64,000 bases of DNA from an uncultured Pseudomonadota bacterium. GTDB lineage: Bacteria; Myxococcota_A; UBA796; GCA-2862545. The notes under the pieces were generated by a model. The model was given only the letters and a program-made list of their open reading frames with translations, had not been told where the DNA came from and did no database searches. A program made the translations under genes and the position numbers. Of this stretch, positions 28,453 to 37,804 are shown one piece after another (within the stretch, counting starts at the first letter, position 1; every line of letters starts with the position of its first letter). The DNA lies in contig CAIOSP010000204.1 of NCBI GenBank assembly GCA_903861005.1, positions 1 through 64,000 on the forward strand, given 5' to 3'.

Positions 28453-29097
28453 CTAGGTGGGCGCGTGGCCGCGGTCGGCGAGCACGCCGCGCAGGTGGTG
28501 CTCGACCAGCGCGCGGGCCAGACGCTCCGACGCGATCCCGCCGTCGCCCTCCACCACCACGTAGCGGTAGATGATCTGGCGAATGCTGCCGTAGATGCAG
28601 GTGGCGACGACGTCGGAGTCGTGGGCGAGCAGCAGGCCCGCCGCGACGCCTCGGTCCAGCGCGGCCTTCACGTAGAAGTGCAGTGCCCCCTCGAACGCGC
28701 TCAGGCGCCCGTCGATCTCGGCGTCGAGGCCCACTGCCTGCCGGAACAGGATGGTGGCGAGCGATCGGCTGGACGCGGCGGCGTCGAGGATGCGCACGAG
28801 CGTCGCGACCAGCTGCGCGTCGACGGGTGCGGCGCCGTCGGACAAGTCGACGCCCTTCACGCTGCCGCGGAAGGTGGCGAGCAGCTCGTCGAGCAGGGCC
28901 ACGAACACGTCGTTCTTGCTCTCGAAGTACAGGTAGAACGTGCCACGCGCCACGCCGGCCGCGTCGACCAGATCGGTGATCGAGGCCGCGTGGTAGCCCT
29001 TGGACGCGAACACGTGGAGCGCGGCGTCCAGGATCTGCGCGCGGCGCTCCTCGCGCTGGGCGCGCGCCCGCTCGGTTCTTCCGTCGACCTCGCTCAT
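28453..29097 (-). CDS. TetR family transcriptional regulator
   Basis: Regulator of 214 residues with a typical TetR N-terminal domain (RRAQILDAALHVFASKGYHAASITDLVDAAGVARGTFYLYFESKNDVF, cited here as blocks at about 18-65). The ligand-binding domain has the fatty-acid-regulator look (LFRQAVGLDAEIDGRL, LARALVEHHLRG). The start overlaps the PlsC gene (ATGA), so it is transcribed within the lipid operon. It most likely represses that operon by binding the palindrome at 40096-40109 over the putative promoter, with an acyl-CoA or fatty acid as likely ligand. These regulatory points are inference from position. Confidence 0.88.
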   Translation of the reverse strand: MSEVDGRTERARAQREERRAQILDAALHVFASKGYHAASITDLVDAAGVARGTFYLYFESKNDVFVALLDELLATFRGSVKGVDLSDGAAPVDAQLVATLVRILDAAASSRSLATILFRQAVGLDAEIDGRLSAFEGALHFYVKAALDRGVAAGLLLAHDSDVVATCIYGSIRQIIYRYVVVEGDGGIASERLARALVEHHLRGVLADRGHAPT

Positions 29098-29861
29098 GCG
29101 GCCTCCCGGAGGCTTGCGTCGACACGCTCGGCGATCTGCGCACGCACAGACTGGGCCAGCGCGGACATGGCGTCGCGGGACAGGCCGGCGGTGGGGATGG
29201 GGGCCATGACATGCACGGTCACGGTCTGGAAGGGACGGAAGCGCCACGATCCCGTCGGCATCACTGACCACATGCCGGTCACCGCGACCGGCACCACCGG
29301 TACCTCCAGCGCGCGCGCCAGGTGAAAGAGCCCCTCGTGGAACGGTCCGACGCGGCCGTCGCGGGTGCGGGTGCCCTCGGGGAACGCGAGCAGGCTGTGG
29401 CCCTTCGCCAGCTCAGCCTTCATCGCGCGGCGCAGGGCGAGCAGGGCGGTCTTCTTGTCGCGCTCCACCGGGATGGTGCCGCGCGCGCGCATGAACCAGC
29501 CGTAGAACGGGATGTCGAAGTGGCTCAGCAGCTCCATGCCCTGCTTGAAGTGCGGGGTCGCCGGGTACATCGTGACGTGGTCGAGCAGGTTCACGTGGTT
29601 CTGCACGAACAGGTAGCGTCCGTTCGGGTCGAGGCCGGGGTCGACCACCGCCCGCCAGCGACACAGCGTCAGCGCGAGCTGTCCGCGGATGTAGACCTTC
29701 ACCAGCGGCTCAGCGCGATCGGGCCCGACCGCGCGCAGCAGCAGCGTCAGCGGCGGGAGCGTCAGCGCCAACCAGCCCAAGCCCGCCGCCCACAGCCCCA
29801 CCGACACGAGGGGCGTGGCCCACCCGTCCTGCGGCGTGGTTTGGGCGGGGGTGTCCGTCAT
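29094..29861 (-). CDS. PlsC-type 1-acylglycerol-3-phosphate acyltransferase
   Basis: Membrane acyltransferase of 255 residues. It has one hydrophobic N-terminal region (about 18-45), the catalytic NHVNLLD motif (H89-D94, HX4D), the GTIPVERDKK block and the FPEGTRTRDGRVG phosphate-binding motif (about 160). It transfers an acyl group to a lysophosphatidate-like acceptor. It overlaps the upstream diacylglycerol-kinase-like gene and the downstream TetR gene by four bases each, as expected for two consecutive steps on a glycerolipid. Confidence 0.9.
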   Translation of the reverse strand: MTDTPAQTTPQDGWATPLVSVGLWAAGLGWLALTLPPLTLLLRAVGPDRAEPLVKVYIRGQLALTLCRWRAVVDPGLDPNGRYLFVQNHVNLLDHVTMYPATPHFKQGMELLSHFDIPFYGWFMRARGTIPVERDKKTALLALRRAMKAELAKGHSLLAFPEGTRTRDGRVGPFHEGLFHLARALEVPVVPVAVTGMWSVMPTGSWRFRPFQTVTVHVMAPIPTAGLSRDAMSALAQSVRAQIAERVDASLREAA

Positions 29862-30751
29862 GCCATGATCTCCAGGGCGGACGGCAGCACGGTCAGCTTG
29901 CGGAGATGCAGCGTGAGGACCTCGCCGTCGACCATCACGCCCAGCGGCCCAGGCAGGTCGAATTCGACCACCTTGGCGCGCGCCGACGAGTTCTTCGGGT
30001 GCTCCAGGTGCGTGCCCTTGTAGATCTTCGGGAACGTGGTCAGCAGCTCCAGGCGCGTCAGGTCGCCCACGCGGATCACGTCCAACAGGCCGTCCGACAC
30101 GTTGGCGTCGGGTGCCATCTGCATGTCGCCGCCCGTGCACCGGCTGTTGTTGAACGACAGGAACGCGTACAGCGCCGTGTCCAGCGGGCCGCCGTCGAGG
30201 CGGTGGGGGATGGCGTGGGACCGAAGGCGGGCCACCTCCAGCACCGTGGAGAGCGCGTAGCCGGCTGGCCCGAGCCGCTTGAAGCGCCGGTTGGTGGTCG
30301 CGCCGACGTCGCTCGTGAAGCCCATCGAGAGCAGGTTCACGTAGTGGATGGCGCCCTTGGTGTGGTCGCCGCGGATCACGTCGACGGCCTTGCGGCCCGG
30401 CGAGAGGACCGCGCGGAACGCGTCGTCCTCGTTGCAGATCCCGAAGTCCTTGATGAAGCTGTTCCCGGTGCCGAGCGGCAGGATGCCCAGCGTGGGTCGC
30501 GCCTCGCCCTTGTGCGGGAACAGCCCGTTCACCACCTCGTAGGTGGTGCCGTCGCCGCCGGCGCACAGCACCGTCCGCTTGCCCTCCTCCCAGCAGCGAC
30601 GGGCGAGCGCGCTCGCGTGACCGGGGCCGTTCGTGCGCAAGACCTCCACGGTGACGCCGCCCGTGGCGAGGCGCTTCACCGCCTCGTCGATCTTGGCGCC
30701 GCAGCGTCCGCCGCCGGCGGCCGGGTTCGCGATCAGCGGGATGGTGGTCAT
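29858..30751 (-). CDS. Diacylglycerol kinase/YegS-type lipid kinase
   Basis: Soluble or peripheral lipid kinase of 297 residues. It has the nucleotide motif GGDGTTYEVVNGL (about 68-80), LPLGTGNSFIKDFG (about 95) in place of the usual PLGTxNDFA, NLLSMGFTSDVG and a C-terminal MVDGEVL, all typical of DAGK_cat family proteins. Expected reaction: ATP-dependent phosphorylation of diacylglycerol, an alkylglycerol or a sphingoid-like alcohol. The PlsC directly downstream suggests the product enters phospholipid assembly. Four-base overlaps on both sides. Confidence 0.9.
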   Translation of the reverse strand: MTTIPLIANPAAGGGRCGAKIDEAVKRLATGGVTVEVLRTNGPGHASALARRCWEEGKRTVLCAGGDGTTYEVVNGLFPHKGEARPTLGILPLGTGNSFIKDFGICNEDDAFRAVLSPGRKAVDVIRGDHTKGAIHYVNLLSMGFTSDVGATTNRRFKRLGPAGYALSTVLEVARLRSHAIPHRLDGGPLDTALYAFLSFNNSRCTGGDMQMAPDANVSDGLLDVIRVGDLTRLELLTTFPKIYKGTHLEHPKNSSARAKVVEFDLPGPLGVMVDGEVLTLHLRKLTVLPSALEIMA

Positions 30752-32430
30752 GCGAGGTCCTCTACGGCGTCGCGCGGGTGTGCGTCGCGCACCCGGCTCG
30801 CCAGATCGGCGCGTTTGAGCTTCATGGACGCGGTGCGCGGGAAGGTGTCGTCCAGCCAGAGTACGCCACCCACGCGCTTGTGCTCGGGCAGCGCGCGGTT
30901 GCGCTGGGCCAGCGCCTTGCGGGCGGCGTCGCGGCGCTCGTCGTGCACGCGCACCACGGCGACCAGCCGCTCGCCCACCAGGCCGGTGCGCGGCCAGACA
31001 TAGTCCTCGGCCAGCACGCACAGTTCGTCCACGTCGACCTTGTCGAACGCAGACTCCACGTCCTCCGGGTAGACGTTCTTGCCGCCGGGCGTGACGATCA
31101 TGTTCTTGCGGCGTCCCACCAGGTGCAGGTGGTGCGCGGCGTCCAACCAGCCCAGGTCGCCGGTCTTGAGCCAGGCGCCATCGAAGGCGTCCCCGGTCTG
31201 CTCCGGGTCGTCCAGGTAGCCGGCGAACACGGTGGGGCCGGCGATCTGCACCTCGCCCACGCCGTCAGGGCCCGCGTTGACGATCCGCACGTCGACGCCG
31301 GGGACCGCGCGGCCGACGGTGTCGCCGCGGAAGGGCTTGAGGTCGTTCACGGTGGCGACCGTGCAGGCCTCGGTCAGGCCGTAGCCAATGACCACGGGGA
31401 TGCCGAGGTCGCAGAAGAACTCGGCCAGCGCGCGGTCGGTGAACGCGCCACCGCAGAAGATCATGCGCAGGTGCCCGCCGAACGCGTCGTGGACCGGCTT
31501 GAGCAGCAGGCGCGAGACGCGGTGGTTGGGCGCGCGCTGCGTGATCCACGCGTTGAGCGTGGTGAGCGCGCCCACCGCCTTGCGGCGGCCCTCAGGCGCG
31601 TCGTCGAGCTTGTCCTGCACCGCGCGCTGCAGGGCGCGCAGAATCATCGGCACCACGGACATGGTGGTGACGCGGAAGCGGCGCATGGTCTTGACCAGCA
31701 CCTCTGGTCGCAGCGTACGCTGGTGCAGCACGGTGGCGCCGGTGGCCCACGACGCGATGAAGCCACACATGAAGTCGATCGCGTGGTTGGTCGGCAGGAT
31801 CGAGAAGTACACATCGCCGCGGCGCCACTCGAACGTCTCCATCAGCGACTGATATTGGGCCAGGTAGTTGCCGTGGGTCAGCAGGCAGCCCTTGGGGTCG
31901 CCGCCGGTGCCGGAGCTGTAGACAATCGCGGCGAGGTCGTCGCGCGTGCGCGGGGTCAGGTCGACCTCGCCGTCGTGCGCGAGCGCGTCCTCCATGCGGG
32001 TGGCGCCTTCGGGCTCCTCGCGGGCGCCGGTCACCACCACGACGCGCGCGGTCGTCACCAGGGCTGCGCGCAGGTGGGCGTCGACGAACAGGCCGTCGAC
32101 CTTGGCGTGCTTGAGCAGGATCGACTGCTCAGCGCCCGTCGCCCTGGAGTCGAGCGGGACGATCACCGAGCCCACGTGCAGGATGGCCGCTGCGGCGATC
32201 AGCCAGGACGACTGGTTGGACATCACGATGCCCACACGGGCGCCGTCGTGCAGCCGCTGCGTGGTCAGCCAGCCCGCCACGCGGCGCACGGCCTGGCGCA
32301 CCTCCGCGTACGTGAGCCTCGCCAGCTCGCGGTCGCGGTCGACCTCGACCGCGGCGGTGTCGGACGGGTACTGCAGGAACGCGTCTTGCAGCAGCTCTCC
32401 GAGGCTGTGGTAGCGGGCGGGGTGGATCAC
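30748..32430 (-). CDS. Acyl-adenylate-forming ligase (lipid operon, second copy)
   Basis: ANL-superfamily enzyme of 560 residues with P-loop IVYSSGTGGDPKGCLLTH (about 168-186), YGLTEACTVATV, the KTGDLGWLD hinge and the catalytic lysine near the end in FPRTASMKLKR. It activates a fatty acid as acyl-AMP and passes it to CoA or, more likely here, to the carrier protein encoded immediately upstream, whose stop overlaps this start. It differs clearly in sequence from the other ligase at 33583-35196, so two distinct substrates are expected. Confidence 0.9.
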   Translation of the reverse strand: MIHPARYHSLGELLQDAFLQYPSDTAAVEVDRDRELARLTYAEVRQAVRRVAGWLTTQRLHDGARVGIVMSNQSSWLIAAAAILHVGSVIVPLDSRATGAEQSILLKHAKVDGLFVDAHLRAALVTTARVVVVTGAREEPEGATRMEDALAHDGEVDLTPRTRDDLAAIVYSSGTGGDPKGCLLTHGNYLAQYQSLMETFEWRRGDVYFSILPTNHAIDFMCGFIASWATGATVLHQRTLRPEVLVKTMRRFRVTTMSVVPMILRALQRAVQDKLDDAPEGRRKAVGALTTLNAWITQRAPNHRVSRLLLKPVHDAFGGHLRMIFCGGAFTDRALAEFFCDLGIPVVIGYGLTEACTVATVNDLKPFRGDTVGRAVPGVDVRIVNAGPDGVGEVQIAGPTVFAGYLDDPEQTGDAFDGAWLKTGDLGWLDAAHHLHLVGRRKNMIVTPGGKNVYPEDVESAFDKVDVDELCVLAEDYVWPRTGLVGERLVAVVRVHDERRDAARKALAQRNRALPEHKRVGGVLWLDDTFPRTASMKLKRADLASRVRDAHPRDAVEDLA

Positions 32431-32663
32431 TGGCGGCGCCGCACGATGTCGGCGATCGAGGCCAGCGTGCGGACCTCGGCCATCTCGTAGTCAGGGATCT
32501 CGACCGAGAACGCGTCCTCGATCGTGGTGAGCAGGTCCATGGCCTGCATGCTGTCGATCGCGAGCGCCTCGTAGAGGTCGTCGCCGGGTTGCAGCGTGGC
32601 GGCCTTCTCACCGAACCGCTTGCGCGCCAGCTCCAGCAGCTTGTCGAGGATCGGGTCGTTCAT
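32427..32663 (-). CDS. Acyl carrier protein
   Basis: Stand-alone carrier protein of 78 residues. The phosphopantetheine site is Ser38 in LAIDSMQAMDLL, matching the DSM/DSL motif, and the flanking acidic helix 2 and IPDYEMAEVRTLASIADIV helix 4 are normal for ACP. Encoded between the crotonase and a ligase with four-base overlaps on both sides, it is probably dedicated to this pathway rather than general fatty acid synthesis. Confidence 0.94.
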   Translation of the reverse strand: MNDPILDKLLELARKRFGEKAATLQPGDDLYEALAIDSMQAMDLLTTIEDAFSVEIPDYEMAEVRTLASIADIVRRRQ

Positions 32664-33586
32664 GGCAGGTAGGGCCTCACGTCGGTGCTGTGCACGAAGC
32701 GATCGAGGGCGGCCTCGACGGTGCGGGAGCGGAGCATGGTCAGGAACAGCTCGATCTCGGCGTCCAGGCGGTCGCGCGGGATGGGCTTCACGAACGGCTT
32801 GGCGGCGCGCACCACCTCGGGCTCGAAGCGGGCGGCCTGACGGGCAGCGCGACGGGCGGCCTCGACGTGCTCGCCCTTGGCGACGACCTGGCTGACCAGG
32901 CCGACCTCGTGGGCGCGCGTGGCGTTGAGGCTGCGGCCGGTGAACAGCAGGTCGCGGACGACCGCGTTGCCGACCTCGCGCTCCAGGCGCGGGATGCCGC
33001 CAAAGCCGGGGATGATGCCCAGCCGCAGCTCGGGGAAGGCGAAGCGCGTCGACTTGTCCGCGATGCGCATGTCGCTGGTCAGCGCCAGCTCGAAGCCGCC
33101 GCCGAACACCACGCCGTGCAGCGCGGCCACGGTGACCAGCGGCGCCGTGTCGATCGTGTCGAAGACCGCGTGGATGCGGTGCAGGAAGCGACGCACTTCG
33201 CGCACCACGATGGGGGCCAGCACCGCGCGACGGCTGCGACGGACGGCGCCCAGGGCCACGTCCTTGACCGTGGCGAGCACGCTCTGATCGCCCGCGGAGT
33301 GGGTGGCGAGCGCGGTGGCGAGCGAGCGCAGGCCGCCCGCGCGGATGCCGCGCATGCCGTCGTACAGCTCGCGCAGATCGGCGCCCGCCGAGAAGCCGTT
33401 CGGCTGGTCGGAGTAGATCAGCATGGCGCGCGCGCCGTGCCCGCCGGTCTTGAGCGTGGCGGCCAGCTGCTCCAGCTCGCCGAGCGTGGCCGTGCCGATC
33501 TCGTTGCAGGGGGCGCGGTGCAGGCGTACCTCCAGGACGGACTCGACCACCGTCCAGGACAAGGTCACGCCGTGGAAGGTCTTCAT
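32660..33586 (-). CDS. Crotonase (enoyl-CoA hydratase/isomerase) family enzyme
   Basis: Crotonase-fold enzyme of 308 residues. The oxyanion-hole blocks are NGFSAGADLRELYDGM (about 64-79) and GVVFGGGFELALTSD (about 160). The second acidic position is in FAFPELRLGIIPGFGG (about 182). Between these blocks is an Arg/Val-rich insert of about 40 residues, longer than in FadB-like hydratases. It could hydrate or isomerise an enoyl thioester carried by CoA or the adjacent ACP. Overlapping start and stop with its neighbours. Confidence 0.88.
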   Translation of the reverse strand: MKTFHGVTLSWTVVESVLEVRLHRAPCNEIGTATLGELEQLAATLKTGGHGARAMLIYSDQPNGFSAGADLRELYDGMRGIRAGGLRSLATALATHSAGDQSVLATVKDVALGAVRRSRRAVLAPIVVREVRRFLHRIHAVFDTIDTAPLVTVAALHGVVFGGGFELALTSDMRIADKSTRFAFPELRLGIIPGFGGIPRLEREVGNAVVRDLLFTGRSLNATRAHEVGLVSQVVAKGEHVEAARRAARQAARFEPEVVRAAKPFVKPIPRDRLDAEIELFLTMLRSRTVEAALDRFVHSTDVRPYLP

Positions 33587-35196
33587 GGGTACATCCTGTC
33601 GATCTCGGCCTGGAAGTGCGCTTCGATCGCGGTGCGGCGGGGCTTGCCGTTGGCCGTCAGCAGCCCGTCGGCGTCGGAGAGCGGGGTGCGGCGGTGCTGC
33701 CAGGCGCGGACGCGCTGGTAGTGGGGGAGCTCGTCGTTGAGGTGGTCGATCCCCGCCTTGATCGCGTCCTCGTGGACCTCTCCGGTGAGCAGGACGACCA
33801 GGTGGGGGCGCGCGTGGCCCACCACGATCGCGTCGACCAAGCCGGGGATGAGCGCGGCCAGCCGCTGCTCGATGGGCTCTGGCGCGACGTTGTGGCCGCT
33901 CGACAGCACCAGGATGTTCTTGGTGCGGCCGAGGATCGCCAGGCGGCCGTCTGGTCCGATCGTGGCCTGGTCGCCGGTGCGGAACCAGCCTGCGCTGAAC
34001 GCCGCGGCGCTCTCCTTGGGGCGGTTCCAGTAGCCGGTGAACAGGTTGGGCCCGCGGACCAGCAGCTCGTCGCCTTCGCCGAGCTTGAGCTCGACGCGCG
34101 GGAGCGGGAAGCCGACCGTGCCCGTCTTGCCGCCCTGGGGCCGGTCCATCGTCACGATGCCGGTGGTTTCGGTCAGACCGTACACCTGGTAGACCGGGAT
34201 GCCGATGCGCTCGAACCACGTCGACACGTCGGGCCGCAGCGCCGCCGACCCGCAGATCAAGAAGCGCAGGTTGCCGCCGAAGCGCGCGCGGATCTTGGGG
34301 TAGAGCACGCGCTCCGCGAGCGCCGACGCGATCCGATCGGGCGCCGAGCCGCGCTTGCCGCCGCCGGACACTGCGCGGGTGTAGAGCGCCGCCACCGGCC
34401 CGCCGCGCGCCGCCATGGCGTCGTCCACGCCGGACTTGAACCGCTCCAGCAGGATGGGCACGTTGAGGAAGTAGTGCGGCTGCACCATCCCCACCTCGGC
34501 CAGGATGCGCTCCGGCTCAGACCCCAGGTGGATGGCGTTGTCGCGGAACAGGCAGGTCCACACCACCAGGCGTGACCCCATGAAGCACATCGGCAGGTAG
34601 TGGTAGACCCGATCCTCGCCGCAGGCCTGCGACATCAGCTCGGACAGCGCCGACGACGTCTGCGGCAGCATGAAGTCGAGCGCGTCGTAGGTGATCATCG
34701 CGCCCTTGGAGGTGCCGCTGGTCCCCGAGGTGTAGACGATAGTCGCGACGTCATCCGGGCGGCGCGCGGTGGGGGCGGCGCTGCGCGCGGGCGCGTCGAA
34801 CAGCTCACGAAAGCCCACGACCGGGGCCTCGGGCCACAGCGCCCAGATGGCGTCGCCCAGATCGCGGGTCTGGACGCAGAGCAGCTTCACGCCCGCGTCC
34901 TTGGCGATCGCCACCAGCTCCTCGGGGGACTGACGGGCGTAGAGCGGGACGACGATCGCGCCCTCGGCCAGGATCGCCAGGTCGATGGCCATCCAGCGCG
35001 AGCTGTTCTTGCCCAGGATGCCCACGCGGTCGCCGCGCATGACGCCGGACTTGGACAGCGCGCTCCGGGCGCTGGCGATCAGCTCCAGCATCTTGGCGCG
35101 CGACGTGGTGCGCACGCCTTTCTCGCCGTGCTCGACGACGATGTCGCGCGGCGAGGACGACCGCAGGACGTGGAAGATGTGATCGACGAAGCTCAA
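33583..35196 (-). CDS. Acyl-adenylate-forming ligase (lipid operon, first copy)
   Basis: ANL-superfamily enzyme of 537 residues with P-loop IVYTSGTSGTSKGAMITY (about 153-170), YGLTETTGIVTM, WFRTGDQATIGPDGRL and the C-terminal catalytic lysine in LLTANGKPRRTAI. The pattern resembles long-chain acyl-CoA synthetases of the FadD15/FAA type (VYTSGTSG, LPMCFMGSR). Together with the second ligase and ACP it should supply two activated acyl chains. The start overlaps the pyruvyl-transferase gene and the stop overlaps the crotonase gene by four bases. Confidence 0.9.
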   Translation of the reverse strand: MSFVDHIFHVLRSSSPRDIVVEHGEKGVRTTSRAKMLELIASARSALSKSGVMRGDRVGILGKNSSRWMAIDLAILAEGAIVVPLYARQSPEELVAIAKDAGVKLLCVQTRDLGDAIWALWPEAPVVGFRELFDAPARSAAPTARRPDDVATIVYTSGTSGTSKGAMITYDALDFMLPQTSSALSELMSQACGEDRVYHYLPMCFMGSRLVVWTCLFRDNAIHLGSEPERILAEVGMVQPHYFLNVPILLERFKSGVDDAMAARGGPVAALYTRAVSGGGKRGSAPDRIASALAERVLYPKIRARFGGNLRFLICGSAALRPDVSTWFERIGIPVYQVYGLTETTGIVTMDRPQGGKTGTVGFPLPRVELKLGEGDELLVRGPNLFTGYWNRPKESAAAFSAGWFRTGDQATIGPDGRLAILGRTKNILVLSSGHNVAPEPIEQRLAALIPGLVDAIVVGHARPHLVVLLTGEVHEDAIKAGIDHLNDELPHYQRVRAWQHRRTPLSDADGLLTANGKPRRTAIEAHFQAEIDRMYP

Positions 35197-36683
35197 ACGT
35201 GCTCCCGGTGGGTCTCGATCAGCTCGCGCACGCGGGGCGGGAGCGCGGGGAGGTGATGGTACGCGTCCGCGTGGCCCATGCCGTCGGGCAGGGGGAAGCG
35301 GGGCAGGCGATCGTGCACGTGCTGCGCCAGCAGCACGCCCATGTGACCCATCATGCGCAGGCTTCGGACCACGGTGCGCTCGATGCCCCGGCGCGTCTCG
35401 TCGGGGTTGGCCGCCACCTGCTCCAGCGCGGCCAGGATCTGGGTCGACAGGTCCGGGTCCTCAACCTCGATGGCGAGCTCGGGCGTGCCGCGATCGGCCA
35501 TCAGGTTGCGGATGCGCTCGTCCATCGTCACGCCGACCGACAGCACGCCCGCGGGCATGCAGGTGACGATGCCGTGGTAGCGGCTGCTCACCATGTAGGT
35601 GGCTTGGCGCAGCACGCTGACCAGCTCGAACATCTCGGTCTGGTCGGACGCGAAGATCGGGGCGCCGCCCAAGCGCGCGGACAGCCCGTCGCACGCCTCG
35701 CGGTCGAGCTGCTCCATGCCCACGCACACCACGAACACCTTGTGGCGGCGGCGGAAGGTCTCGATCGCGGCGCCGTAGGCGTCGAGGTAGCGCTCCTGCT
35801 TCTCGTCGATCTCTGGGCTGCCCGCGTGGAAGTAGATGCTGCCGTAGTGCTCGCGGTCGTGCAGGCCGAGCAGCGCGTGGGCGGCGGCCTTGGTCACGTC
35901 GGGGCGGACCGGCCACCAGAAGGGGTTGATCGGGCAGGCGACCAGCACCGGCGACTCGCCGTCCCAGCCGGCGTCACGCAGCAGGCCGCGGCCGACCGCG
36001 TCGGGTGCGGGCTCAAAGGTCCAGGCGGTGTCGGTGCCCAGGCGCGACGGGATGTCGAGCTTGGCGAGCACGTCTCGCGACTCCTGGTTGCGCGTGATCA
36101 CGAACGAGTCAGCGCAGTACTTCCGGACCAGCGCCTCCAGGCCCGGGTCCATCTTCCCGGCCTCGCCGCCGTAGGCGATGGAGAGCTTGTCGCCGGCGGA
36201 CGCGAGTCCGAGCGTGCCGACCATGAAGGTCGACAGCGCCGACGCGAACTTGCTCTTGAACATCGATCCTTCGCACGCCACCACGCCGTGCTGGTCGGCC
36301 ACGGTGTCGTAGAGGAACTTGGGGAACACGCGCGGCATCTGCACCTGCTTGGCGGTGCGGAAGTAGCCGCGGGTCAGCTTGGGATCGTGCACCAGGATGG
36401 TCAGGTCCAGGTTGCCGTCGCCGAGCACGTGGCGGAACTGCCGGATCATCTCCTCGACGCGCACGTCCGCGCCGGTGTTGCGCGTGCCCGAGTAGCCCGC
36501 GAACAACAGCTTGAGCGGGTCGCCCTGGCGCCAGCGCGCGTAGGGCATGGCGGGGTAGGTCTCACGGGCGCGCTCGATGAACGCGGCCATGGCGAGCTGC
36601 AGCGCGCGGTCGGCGTCCACGGCGCCCGCGAGCGAGTCGAGGGCGGGCCGGGCCTTGTCGCGGAGGCGGTCGAAGAAGCTCAT
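35193..36683 (-). CDS. Polysaccharide pyruvyl transferase family protein
   Basis: Protein of 496 residues with the pyruvyl-transferase/WcaK-like two-domain pattern: LLFAGYSGTRNTGADVRVEE near residue 58 (the G..NxGD-like block) and SSRYHGIVTCM (about 365), the conserved SxRxH motif. Family members form pyruvate ketals on polysaccharides or transfer related groups. Its position inside an acyl-lipid operon is unusual and suggests a sugar-like or polyol head group on the lipid (inference). No signal peptide. Overlapping starts and stops with both neighbours tie it firmly to the operon. Confidence 0.82.
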   Translation of the reverse strand: MSFFDRLRDKARPALDSLAGAVDADRALQLAMAAFIERARETYPAMPYARWRQGDPLKLLFAGYSGTRNTGADVRVEEMIRQFRHVLGDGNLDLTILVHDPKLTRGYFRTAKQVQMPRVFPKFLYDTVADQHGVVACEGSMFKSKFASALSTFMVGTLGLASAGDKLSIAYGGEAGKMDPGLEALVRKYCADSFVITRNQESRDVLAKLDIPSRLGTDTAWTFEPAPDAVGRGLLRDAGWDGESPVLVACPINPFWWPVRPDVTKAAAHALLGLHDREHYGSIYFHAGSPEIDEKQERYLDAYGAAIETFRRRHKVFVVCVGMEQLDREACDGLSARLGGAPIFASDQTEMFELVSVLRQATYMVSSRYHGIVTCMPAGVLSVGVTMDERIRNLMADRGTPELAIEVEDPDLSTQILAALEQVAANPDETRRGIERTVVRSLRMMGHMGVLLAQHVHDRLPRFPLPDGMGHADAYHHLPALPPRVRELIETHREHV

Positions 36684-37804
36684 CGAACGTCGTCCGACAG
36701 CGGCGCGGCCGGGTAGCTGAACCCGTTGGCCTTGGACCAGGTGTAGAGCCCGGCGCAGTACTCGGGGAAGGGCGTCGGGGCCTCACCGATCTCCGTGACG
36801 GCGCGGTCGTTCACGAACACGGTGTCGTAGGTGACGTAGGGCCAGAACACCTTGAGCAGCGCGCCGATGCCCGACACCGCCGTGCCGCGCGGCGCGCGGT
36901 TCATCGCGCGGATCGCCTTGTCCCAGCCCCACTCCAGCTGCTTGCCAAAGCGGGCGGTGCGGCCGTTCTCGGCGACGAGCGCGTTCGCGATCTCGCGCGC
37001 GGTGTGCGACGCGCGGCCCGACGACAGGTGGTAGATCTCGTGCTTGGGCTTCTTCTTCAGGTGGATTTCGGCGACGGCCTTGCCCACCCAGTCCGCGTTC
37101 ACGATGTCGACGCGCACGCCCGGGTCGAGCGGGATGACCGGCAGGTCGGCGATGACGCAGAACGCGCGCACCATGTCGAACTGGCAGGTCTGCGGGAACC
37201 GGCTGTCGCCCATGACGATCGACGGGCGGAAGAAGGTCTTGGGGATGTCGGGCAGCAGCTCGCGCGCCATGTGCTCGCAGAACTTCTTGGTGCGGCCATA
37301 GGGGTCGTAGTCGGACCGATCCCAGTCGATCGCTGTGTCCTCCTCGACGTCCTCCCGGTCACGCTGACCGGCCACCGCCACCGTGGAGACGTGGCTGAAG
37401 CGCTCCAGGCCGTTTCGATCGTGCAGCCAGCGCGCGAGCTGGATCACGGAGAGCGTGCCGCGCAGGTTGGTGTTGAGGCAGGCCTTCTCGGACTTGCGGT
37501 TGAGGCTGGCGGCGATGTGCAGCACGCTGGTGACGTTGTCGCGCAGCACGAGCTTCTGCGCCTCGCTGATGCCGAGGCCCGGCGCGTGCAGGTCGCCGAA
37601 GATCGGGATGACACGCGGCAGGAAACCGCGGAACTCGGCCTCGGTCATGTGGAGCTGCCAGGTGGCCCACAGCTTCTCCCACGCGCCGCGCTTGTCCTTG
37701 GCGCGGATCAGCACCGCCAGCTGCACGTCGGTGGTGCGCAGCATGTGGGCGCTGACGTAGCTGCCCAGGTACCCGTTGGCGCCGGTCACAAACACCGCAG
37801 ACAT
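36680..37804 (-). CDS. Extended SDR / thioester-reductase-like protein
   Basis: NAD(P)-dependent protein of 374 residues. It has the Rossmann motif FVTGANGYLGS (about 5-15), an HVSTVAVAG serine block and the YGRTK catalytic pair (YxxxK, about 170). The C-terminal WPYVTYDTVFVN region recalls fatty acyl reductase/male-sterility domains. It probably reduces an acyl thioester or modifies the aldehyde or keto product together with the adjacent fatty acyl reductase. The ATG at 37804 shares one base with the stop of that gene (TGATG). Confidence 0.85.
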   Translation of the reverse strand: MSAVFVTGANGYLGSYVSAHMLRTTDVQLAVLIRAKDKRGAWEKLWATWQLHMTEAEFRGFLPRVIPIFGDLHAPGLGISEAQKLVLRDNVTSVLHIAASLNRKSEKACLNTNLRGTLSVIQLARWLHDRNGLERFSHVSTVAVAGQRDREDVEEDTAIDWDRSDYDPYGRTKKFCEHMARELLPDIPKTFFRPSIVMGDSRFPQTCQFDMVRAFCVIADLPVIPLDPGVRVDIVNADWVGKAVAEIHLKKKPKHEIYHLSSGRASHTAREIANALVAENGRTARFGKQLEWGWDKAIRAMNRAPRGTAVSGIGALLKVFWPYVTYDTVFVNDRAVTEIGEAPTPFPEYCAGLYTWSKANGFSYPAAPLSDDVR

